Shown piece by piece: positions 57,939-64,000 of a DNA stretch of 64,000 nt. The notes beneath the pieces were generated by a model. That model saw nothing but the letters and a program-made list of their open reading frames with translations, was not told the DNA's origin and searched no databases. Source of the stretch: Rhodococcus sp. RD6.2 (GTDB lineage: Bacteria > Actinomycetota > Actinomycetes > Mycobacteriales > Mycobacteriaceae); NCBI RefSeq assembly GCF_001040705.1, contig NZ_CVQP01000001.1:426324-490323 (forward strand). The letters are read 5' to 3'. The translations under genes were made by a program, and so were the position numbers. The stretch's first letter is position 1. The number at the start of each line of letters is the position of its first letter.

Positions 57939-58931
57939 ATGACACCGGGGGGCGCCGTGCGCCGCGCGGTGTACGTGTGTGGGGTCGCGGCGGTCGCGGT
58001 TGCGGCGTTCGCGGCGGTGGCGCACGTCGTCGGGCCCGAGAGCAACGCGCTGATCATCCTGGCGTCGTTCGTGCCGTTGCTGCTCGTCGTCGGGGTCGTC
58101 GGTCTGGTGTCGTTGGCGTGCGTGCGCGCGTGGCGAACGCTCGCGGTCGCCGTCGTCGTGGTCCTCGCGGGCGTGTCGATGCAGGCGCCGCTGTACGTGC
58201 GCGACGCCCCGGACGTGGTCGCGGGGGACAACGAGATCCGCGTGCTGCAGGCCAACATTCGACTCGGCGAGGCGGACACGGACGCCCTCGTCGAGTTGGT
58301 GCGGTCCCGGGCCGTCGACGTCCTGACGGTGGAGGAACTCACGGATTCGGCTGTGATCCGACTTCGGGATTCTGGCCTCGACGATCTCCTGCCCGAGACG
58401 TACCTGGTGCCCCACGGATCCGGCGGGGGCGGCACGGGCATCTACAGCAGGTTCCCGCTGCGTGACCCCGCGCGCCTCGGGGACTTCTCGATGGCCAACC
58501 TGGTCACCACGCTGGATGTGGGTGGCGGCCGCACCGTGACCCTCGCCGCCGTGCACCCGATGCCGCCGTACCCGTCGCCGTCCTGGATGTGGGCGGCAGA
58601 GGTGGAGAAGCTGCGCGACCTGCTGCACGAGCGGGCCGCCGACGGCGATCCCGTCGTCGTGAGCGGCGACTTCAACTCGACCTACTCGCACAGCCGGTAC
58701 CGCGACCTCCTCACCGACGGTTTCGTCGACGCCGGGGAGCAAGCGGGCGCGGGGCTGGTGCCCACCTATCCGGCGGATCGCTGGTATCCGCCGGTGATCG
58801 CGATCGACCGCGTCGTGCTCAAGAACGCGGTCGTGGGGGAGTACGAGCGCGTGCACCTGCCCGGCTCGGACCACTACGGCATCTTCGCCACTGTCACACC
58901 GCAGTTCACGCAGACCGAGGAAGCGCAGTGA
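57939..58931 (+). CDS. membrane-anchored endonuclease/exonuclease/phosphatase-fold protein
   Basis: 330-aa protein with two or three N-terminal transmembrane helices (about residues 8-85) and an extracytoplasmic EEP domain. Motifs are RVLQANIRLG (Asn), VDVLTVEELT (metal Glu), GGTGIYSRFPL, VVVSGDFNSTYSHSRY (Asp-x-Asn) and the C-terminal PGSDHYGIFATV (Asp-His). This matches secreted phosphodiesterase or phosphatase-like EEP proteins common in actinobacteria. Its stop overlaps the following glycosyltransferase start by four bases (GTGA). Substrate unknown; lipid-linked or cell-surface phosphoesters are plausible from its neighbours. Confidence 0.82.
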   Translation: MTPGGAVRRAVYVCGVAAVAVAAFAAVAHVVGPESNALIILASFVPLLLVVGVVGLVSLACVRAWRTLAVAVVVVLAGVSMQAPLYVRDAPDVVAGDNEIRVLQANIRLGEADTDALVELVRSRAVDVLTVEELTDSAVIRLRDSGLDDLLPETYLVPHGSGGGGTGIYSRFPLRDPARLGDFSMANLVTTLDVGGGRTVTLAAVHPMPPYPSPSWMWAAEVEKLRDLLHERAADGDPVVVSGDFNSTYSHSRYRDLLTDGFVDAGEQAGAGLVPTYPADRWYPPVIAIDRVVLKNAVVGEYERVHLPGSDHYGIFATVTPQFTQTEEAQ

Positions 58932-59911
58932 ACCGCGTGTCCGTGGTGGTGCCCGTGTACCGCTGCCTCCCGTACGTCGAGGGATGCCTGGCGTCGGTGC
59001 TCGCCCAGACTCGTCCGGTCGACGAGATCGTCCTCGTCGACGACCGGGGCGGGGACGAGTCGATGGCCGTCGCCGAGGGGTTCCTGCGCGAGCGTGGAGT
59101 GGACTTCCGCAGCGTCGTGCACGAGCGCAACCGTGGGCTCGGCCGCGCCCGAAACTCCGGGCTCTCGGCCGCCACGGGCGATCTGATCTGGTTCCTCGAC
59201 AGCGACGACGAAGCCGATCCGCGGTTCGTCGAACTGCTCGCGGGTGCTCTCGAGGACGGGTCCGCGGACTTCGCGTGCACCCGCACCCAGCGCGTCGACG
59301 AGCATGGACGCGTCCTGCAGATCGACGAGGCGCCGTACGAGGCGATCGTGGTGTCCGGGAAGGTGTTCGCGCACCTGCTCGTCACCGGGCTGGCCAAGGC
59401 ATATGCCTGCACGAAGCTCTTCCGCCGCGAGCTGCTGGGTGACCGTCCGTGGGACGAGGACCAGGGCTACGAGGACATGGCGCCGCTGATGCGGATGTCG
59501 TTGGAGTCCAACCGGATCGCGTTGGTGGACGAGCCGCTGTACCGCTACCTGTACCGCGAGGGGTCGATCAGCACCTCGCTGAACCGGCGCACCTTCGACC
59601 TGTTCACGGTGGAACGCGACGTCGACATCGCCGTGTCCGAGGCGGGTCTCGGCGACCGCTGGGCGTCCGAGATGCGTGGCTTCCGGTACCGCGAGATCCT
59701 GCGCTCCGTTGCACACGTCGCGATGCGCGCCGACCATGCGGCCGCGTCCCGTCCGGACCTGTACGACGAGGCGATCTCCCGCGTCCGGAGCCGGGTGTCG
59801 ATGCGCGATGTGATCCCGCTCCTGCGCACCGGACACCGCCGAGAGGCGGTGTTCGCCGCGATGGTCGGCGTCACGCCCGGCCTCTACTCGACCATCCTGA
59901 GGTACCGATGA
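58928..59911 (+). CDS. GT2 glycosyltransferase (first of pair)
   Basis: 327-aa GT-A fold enzyme starting at a GTG that overlaps the preceding stop. It has VSVVVPVYRCLPYVEGCLASVL, VLVDDRGGDES and the DxD-type IWFLDSDDEADP of GT2 inverting transferases, followed by a helical C-terminus (RSRVSMRDVIPLLRTG). It has no transmembrane segment, so it would act in the cytoplasm on a nucleotide sugar. Its stop overlaps the second transferase by four bases (ATGA). Sugar and acceptor unknown. Confidence 0.88.
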   Translation: MNRVSVVVPVYRCLPYVEGCLASVLAQTRPVDEIVLVDDRGGDESMAVAEGFLRERGVDFRSVVHERNRGLGRARNSGLSAATGDLIWFLDSDDEADPRFVELLAGALEDGSADFACTRTQRVDEHGRVLQIDEAPYEAIVVSGKVFAHLLVTGLAKAYACTKLFRRELLGDRPWDEDQGYEDMAPLMRMSLESNRIALVDEPLYRYLYREGSISTSLNRRTFDLFTVERDVDIAVSEAGLGDRWASEMRGFRYREILRSVAHVAMRADHAAASRPDLYDEAISRVRSRVSMRDVIPLLRTGHRREAVFAAMVGVTPGLYSTILRYR

Positions 59912-60792
59912 ACGCGCCCACGGTCACCGTCCTGGTGCCCGCCTACAACGCCGCACCGTATCTGCGTGAGTCGATCGGGTCGATCCTCGCGCAGGACTTC
60001 CGGGACTTCGAACTGCTCGTCGTCGACGACGGATCCACCGACGAGACCCCGGCCCTGCTCGCATCGGTGGACGATCCACGACTGCGAGTCGTGCGGCAGG
60101 ACAACACCGGCCTCGTCGGTGCCCTCAACCGCGGACTCGACGAGGCCCGAGGTGAGTTCGTCGCGCGAATGGACGCCGACGACCCGATGCCCGCAGGCAG
60201 GCTCTCGGCCCAGATCCGCGCCATGCGTGCCGATCCGGAGCTGATCGTCTGCGGAACTGACTACGTACTGTTCGGCGCGCTCACCGGACGCGTCCGGATG
60301 CCGGTCGGCGACGCGGCGTGCAGGCAGCGGATGCTGCTGGCGAGCCCGCACTGCGGTGCGTCGGTCATGATCCGGGCGTCGGCGCTCGAGCGCGCCGGGC
60401 TGCGTTTCCGGACCGAGTTCGCCCACGCGGAGGACTACCGGATGTGGACGGAACTGTCCGAGCACGGTCGGCTCGGTAACCTGCCGATGGTCGGGTACCT
60501 GTACCGCATACACGAATCGCAGGTCAGTGCACTGTATTCAGTCGAGCAGCGGCAGGCGCACCTGCGCATCGCTCGCGAGCATGCGCACGCCGTCGGCAGC
60601 AGGCCACTGTCCGACGATGCACTCGAAGCCCTGCTGTGGTTGCCGAGGCCGGAGGGCCCGCGGCCGGTCGCCGCGGTGAAGGCGTTCGCCGCGGTCGCCG
60701 GACCTGCGGTGTCGGCCGTCCTCCGCGCGCCGGGACTCGAGACGCTCCGCTTCACCGGACGCAAGGTGGTCGAGGCGGTGGCCCGCGCGTAG
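59908..60792 (+). CDS. GT2 glycosyltransferase (second of pair)
   Basis: 294-aa GT-A enzyme with VTVLVPAYNAAPYLRESIGSI, LLVVDDGSTDETP, and FVARMDADDPMPAGRL (DAD metal motif). The region HAEDYRMWTELSEHGRL holds the catalytic Glu-Asp of GT2 enzymes. It is more similar to bacterial polysaccharide GT2s than to the preceding gene, so the two are not a recent duplication. Start ATG at 59908 within ATGA overlap. It ends the three-gene coupled set (phosphodiesterase fold, GT2, GT2), likely one surface-glycan operon. Confidence 0.88.
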   Translation: MNAPTVTVLVPAYNAAPYLRESIGSILAQDFRDFELLVVDDGSTDETPALLASVDDPRLRVVRQDNTGLVGALNRGLDEARGEFVARMDADDPMPAGRLSAQIRAMRADPELIVCGTDYVLFGALTGRVRMPVGDAACRQRMLLASPHCGASVMIRASALERAGLRFRTEFAHAEDYRMWTELSEHGRLGNLPMVGYLYRIHESQVSALYSVEQRQAHLRIAREHAHAVGSRPLSDDALEALLWLPRPEGPRPVAAVKAFAAVAGPAVSAVLRAPGLETLRFTGRKVVEAVARA

Positions 60793-60800
60793 GACGGAAG

Positions 60801-61208
60801 TCAGGTGGTGATCGTGAGGGTGTCGCCGGTCTGCTGGACGACGCGCGTCGGCAGCGGTTTCTGGGCTGGGCTGCGGACCACCGAACCGTCGTCCACGGAG
60901 AATGCGCTGCCGTGGCAGCGGCACACGATCAGACCCTTGTCGATACTGGACACCAGGCATCCGTCGTGGGTGCACACGGCCGAGAAGGCATGGAAGACAC
61001 CGGGTTCGGGCTGCGTCACCACCACCTGATCGGCCCGTAGGACCACGCCACCGCCGACGGGAACGTCTCCGACCGGGACCTGGAGTGGTCCCGACCGCTT
61101 CGGCTCCGATTCGGACGATCCGGCGCAGCCGGCGACCGCGAGGCATCCGGCCGCGCACACTCCTCCGACGAACGCGCGGCGAGACAGTTCTCGGCCCGAC
61201 GAACTCAT
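60801..61208 (-). CDS. Rieske 2Fe-2S lipoprotein
   Basis: 135-aa exported protein. The N-terminus has a twin-arginine-like ELSRRAFVGG and lipobox AVAGC, so it may be Tat-exported with cofactor and lipid-anchored. The Rieske cluster ligands are in AVCTHDGCLV (Cys, His) and VCRCHGSAFSV (Cys, His). The domain is the small ferredoxin type, with no adjacent oxygenase or cytochrome. Redox partner unknown. Convergent with the preceding glycosyltransferase (8-bp gap). Confidence 0.88.
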   Translation of the reverse strand: MSSSGRELSRRAFVGGVCAAGCLAVAGCAGSSESEPKRSGPLQVPVGDVPVGGGVVLRADQVVVTQPEPGVFHAFSAVCTHDGCLVSSIDKGLIVCRCHGSAFSVDDGSVVRSPAQKPLPTRVVQQTGDTLTITT

Positions 61209-61418
61209 GACAGTGACCTCGTGCAGGTGGTGGTCATGGTCGGTCAGCCTACTGACAGGGCCCGGACCCGACCGCTGCTCAGGGTCCCCTAAGTATTGCC
61301 CTGCCATGATCGACTCGGCGTCACGACGACGCATCACGGATGCCGCGCGCTGCTCCTCGCGGACCGGCCGGCCTCGTTCGGGGCGGTCGGCGCGGCGACA
61401 ATCGAAGGGACACACTTC

Positions 61419-61937
61419 ATGGCTACTCGCACCACGCACCGCCTGGCCGCGGCCGGAACCCTCGCGGGCCTCTCGGCGCTCGCCCTCGTCGTCAACCCGG
61501 CCATCGGGTCGGCGGCGATCACGGGTGGTGCGACGGTCCAAGCGAACGCAGGCGCGGGCACCATCACCACTTCGATCACCGGTCTGAACACCACCAAGCC
61601 GTTCGTCAAGTGCGAGGGCACCGTGTACCGTGCCGACGCCACCGTCCTGGACTCGACCACGAAGGTCGGCCAGAGCTACCTCGTCGTCGGCGACACGATG
61701 GTCGCGGGCCAGGTCCTGACCAACGCGTCCGGTGTCGGCACGTCCGCGGTGTTCCCGGAGGGCGAGTACCAGGTGCGCACGAAGTGCAAGGAAGAGGGCG
61801 ACACCGACTACCAGGACCCGATCGCCTCGGTGCGCGTCACCGTCACCGGTGGCGCGCCGTCGACCGGTGGATCGAGTGACCCGGGCGCGTTCGTGAAGGG
61901 CCTGCTCGGCAGCGTGCTCGGTATCTTCGGAAGCTGA
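61419..61937 (+). CDS. secreted protein of unknown function
   Basis: 172-aa protein with a signal peptide (RLAAAGTLAGLSALALVVNPAIGSAA, cleavage near residue 33). The mature part is Thr/Val/Gly-rich with beta-strand pattern and two Cys residues (VKCEGTVYRAD and VRTKCKEEGD) that probably form a disulfide. The C-terminus has a Ser/Gly linker and a hydrophobic helix (FVKGLLGSVLGIFG). No family recognised. A strong terminator follows the stop by 29 bp. It stands between the Rieske gene (divergent) and the DyP peroxidase (convergent). Confidence 0.72.
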   Translation: MATRTTHRLAAAGTLAGLSALALVVNPAIGSAAITGGATVQANAGAGTITTSITGLNTTKPFVKCEGTVYRADATVLDSTTKVGQSYLVVGDTMVAGQVLTNASGVGTSAVFPEGEYQVRTKCKEEGDTDYQDPIASVRVTVTGGAPSTGGSSDPGAFVKGLLGSVLGIFGS

Positions 61938-61966
61938 TGCTCGTCCGCGCGGCGGACAGAACGTGA

Positions 61967-61997
61967 ACGGAGTGCGTCACCTGGTGACGCACTCCGT
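61967..61997. terminator. bidirectional terminator between secreted protein and efeB
   Basis: Perfect 14-bp stem ACGGAGTGCGTCAC with its complement, 3-base loop (CTG) and TTTTT run on the plus strand, between two convergent genes. Confidence 0.9.
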
Positions 61998-62020
61998 TTT
62001 TCGTGGTGAGGGGCAGGCCT

Positions 62021-63337
62021 CTAGGGGTTCCCCGCGGACTCTCTGCTTCCGCCGAACAGGGTCGAGCCCCAGTAGGTTCCGTCCTCGACGCCCGGCGGCA
62101 CGGCGAACACCGCCGACCCGACGTGCTTGATGTACTCGTTCATCGCGTCGTTCCGCGCCAGGTTCTGCTGCATCGGCACGAACTGCTTCTGCGGGTCGCG
62201 GCAGTACGCGATGAAGAACAGTCCGGCGTCGAGGTGCCCGAACCCGTCCGATCCGTCCGTGAAGTTGTATCCGCGCCGCAGGATCTCGATGCCGCCGAGT
62301 TCCTCCCTCGACGCCAGACGCACGTGTGCGTCGACGTCGACGAGGTGGCCGTCGGGGCCTTTGGAATCGAGATCGAGTTCGTCGAACTCCTCGTCCTGTC
62401 CCAGCGGCGCTCCGGTGCCCTTGCTGCGTCCGATGACCCGCTCCTGCTCGTGCAGAACCGTGCGGTCCCACGACTCGATCAGCATGCGGATGCGGCGGGC
62501 GACGAGATAGGAGCCGCCGCCCATCCACACCTGATCGTCGGCGGGGTCCACCCAGACGAACCGGTTGACGGCGTCGTCCTCCTCGGCCTTGATGTTGCGG
62601 GTTCCATCCCTGAACCCGAAGAGGTTTCGCGGCGTCGTCTGGCTCGTCGACGTCGACGACGTCCGCCCGAAGCCGAGCTGCGACCAGCGGACCGCGACCA
62701 CCCCGAACCCGACCCGCGCGAGGTTGCGGACCGCGTGCACCGCCACCTGGGGGTCGTTCGCGCACGCCTGGATGCAGATGTCGCCGCCGCTGCGGGCGGG
62801 TTCGAGCGCATCACCGGTGAACTTGGGCAGTTCGACGAGCGCGGCCGGTCGCTTGTCGGCGATGCCGAAGCGGTCGACCCCGTCCTTCTCGAACAGCGAG
62901 GGGCCGAAGCCGATGGTGAGCGTCAGCTGGCCGGCCTCCAGATCCAGGGCTTCGCCGGTGTCGCTCGGCGGCGTGTAGGTGCCCGCCCCGAGCGCGCCGT
63001 CGGGCGCTGCTTCCTCGCCCACGGTCATCCGCTCGGCCATCGTCGTCCACGTCTTGAGCAGTTCGACCAGTTCGTCCCGGGAGTCGGTGATCACGTCGAA
63101 GGCGACGAAGTGCATCCGGTCCTGAGCGGGGGTGACGATGCCTGCCTGGTGGACGCCCCGGAACTCGACGACGTCTCCGTGCGCGGAGGTGTCCTCGGGA
63201 GAGGTGAGGCGCCCGACGGCGACACCCGCTCCCGCGGCGACGACCCCGACACCGACAGTGCCGAAAAGCGCTCGGCGGGAGATCTTCCCGGACGGCGGTG
63301 TGGGGGGCACCTGCGGATCAGTCTCCTGCGACGACAC
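62021..63337 (-). CDS. efeB: DyP-type haem peroxidase EfeB
   Basis: 438-aa Tat-exported haem peroxidase (SRRALFGTVGVGVVAAG twin-arginine signal at about residues 20-36). DyP hallmarks are FGFRDGTRN (GxxDG with the catalytic Asp) and AHVRLASREELGGIEILRRGYNF with the proximal His region. Next to EfeO it belongs to the EfeUOB ferrous/ferric iron uptake system, where EfeB is thought to oxidise or extract iron outside the membrane. Its start overlaps the efeO stop by 20 bases, so they are co-translated. Family length (about 420-440 aa) matches. Confidence 0.93.
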   Translation of the reverse strand: MSSQETDPQVPPTPPSGKISRRALFGTVGVGVVAAGAGVAVGRLTSPEDTSAHGDVVEFRGVHQAGIVTPAQDRMHFVAFDVITDSRDELVELLKTWTTMAERMTVGEEAAPDGALGAGTYTPPSDTGEALDLEAGQLTLTIGFGPSLFEKDGVDRFGIADKRPAALVELPKFTGDALEPARSGGDICIQACANDPQVAVHAVRNLARVGFGVVAVRWSQLGFGRTSSTSTSQTTPRNLFGFRDGTRNIKAEEDDAVNRFVWVDPADDQVWMGGGSYLVARRIRMLIESWDRTVLHEQERVIGRSKGTGAPLGQDEEFDELDLDSKGPDGHLVDVDAHVRLASREELGGIEILRRGYNFTDGSDGFGHLDAGLFFIAYCRDPQKQFVPMQQNLARNDAMNEYIKHVGSAVFAVPPGVEDGTYWGSTLFGGSRESAGNP

Positions 63338-64000
63338 CTTGCACCTGGCTCACTTCGGCGGACAATGCGTCGATCTTGTGCGACAGTTCCTGCCGCTGCG
63401 GCTCGGTGACCGTGTCGTAGGAGACGAAGCCGTCGCCGGCACGGAACTGCGCGAGAGCCGCATCGAGATCGGCGAACCGCTGGTCGATGCGCTGCCCCAG
63501 CTCGGGGTTCCGCTCGTCGATGATCGGGCGGAGCGAGGCAATCGCGGCCTGCGACCCGTCCACGTTGGCCTGGAAGTCGTACAGGTCGGTGTGGCTGAAG
63601 ATGTCCTCTTCGCCGGTGATCTTCGTCCGGGAGACCTCGTCGAGAAGGGTCTGTGCACCGCCCGCGACCTGGATCGGATCGACGACGAAGTCCTCGGCGG
63701 CGATGCCGTCGGCCAGTTCCTGCAGGTCCGCGATCAGCTGATCGGCCATCGCATTGGTGTCCGGCTGGAGCCCGGAGACCCAGAGGTCCTTCTCGAGGCG
63801 GTGGAAGCCGGTCCAGTTCCAGCCGGGCTCGACGTCGACCTCGCGCAGGTCGAGTCGAGGATCGAGGTCGTCGGGGAACGACTCGGCGATCGGCTCGATG
63901 CGCTCGTAGTAGGTGCGGGTGGTCGGGAACTGGGCCTTCGCAGCCTCGACGTCGCCGGCCTTGATCGCCGCGACGAAGTTTCCGGCCGTCTCCTGCAGCG
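63318..64000 (-). CDS. efeO: EfeO iron-uptake lipoprotein/periplasmic protein, 5' end cut by window edge
   Basis: Partial gene, 227 codons visible to the right edge. The C-terminal M75 peptidase-like EfeO domain shows FHRLEKDLWVSGL with the HxxE metal motif, YDFQANVDGSQAAIASLRP and a basic/acidic helical tail (ELSHKIDALSAEVSQVQG). It binds iron outside the membrane in the EfeUOB system. The permease efeU, expected upstream, lies beyond 64,000. Confidence 0.9.
   Translation of the reverse strand, partial: LQETAGNFVAAIKAGDVEAAKAQFPTTRTYYERIEPIAESFPDDLDPRLDLREVDVEPGWNWTGFHRLEKDLWVSGLQPDTNAMADQLIADLQELADGIAAEDFVVDPIQVAGGAQTLLDEVSRTKITGEEDIFSHTDLYDFQANVDGSQAAIASLRPIIDERNPELGQRIDQRFADLDAALAQFRAGDGFVSYDTVTEPQRQELSHKIDALSAEVSQVQGVVAGD

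Overview
The window looks like chromosome of a high-GC mycolic-acid actinomycete, most likely Rhodococcus or a close Nocardiaceae relative. Codon use is strongly G/C at third positions. The gene order from about 1 to 22 kb follows the Mycobacterium tuberculosis Rv1075c-Rv1095 block (SGNH hydrolase, cbs, metB, greA, DUF4307, mca, small membrane protein, YyaL-type protein, hemolysin III, Z-isoprenyl synthase, coaA, glyA, phoH2). Genus is inferred from gene content and motifs, not from a search.

Region 1 (1-25.1 kb) is mostly conserved core: transsulfuration (cbs, metB), a lytic transglycosylase/NlpC-P60 cell-wall hydrolase behind a CRP/GlxR-type site, greA, mycothiol conjugate amidase, pantothenate kinase, serine hydroxymethyltransferase, PhoH2 with a candidate small upstream partner ORF, and several small stress or unknown genes. 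Oddities include a SAM-IV-type riboswitch in front of an unrecognised 131-aa gene, a 33-bp in-frame minisatellite inside a DUF885 metallopeptidase, an orphan EspG-like gene and a 26-bp operator-like palindrome.

Region 2 (25.2-57.9 kb) is an iron-regulated siderophore locus. It has 2,3-dihydroxybenzoate (DHB) synthesis and activation (dhbE, dhbA, an isochorismatase lacking its carrier domain, isochorismate synthase), an aspartate decarboxylase (panD), a siderophore-interacting reductase, a secreted lipase, two giant NRPSs (3,526 and 4,072 aa), a lipoprotein substrate-binding protein, an EntS-like exporter and a stand-alone aryl carrier protein. Five IdeR/DtxR-type iron boxes sit at the expected promoters. 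Adenylation codes read by eye suggest Gly, beta-alanine and Ser for NRPS-1, and N5-hydroxyornithine, Ser and an unassigned residue for NRPS-2. The beta-alanine reading matches the iron-boxed panD in the same locus. Both NRPSs begin with DHB-type starter condensation domains, neither ends in a thioesterase, and three condensation/epimerization-fold domains have lost their catalytic histidines. The product is therefore predicted to be a mixed catecholate-hydroxamate siderophore containing beta-alanine. Its exact structure cannot be fixed from sequence, and the ornithine N-hydroxylase, MbtH protein and uptake permease are not in the window.

Region 3 (57.9-64 kb) holds a translationally coupled phosphodiesterase-fold protein plus two GT2 glycosyltransferases, a Rieske lipoprotein, a secreted protein, and the efeB/efeO part of an EfeUOB iron-uptake operon that runs off the right edge. 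Iron acquisition is thus the theme of the right half of the window.
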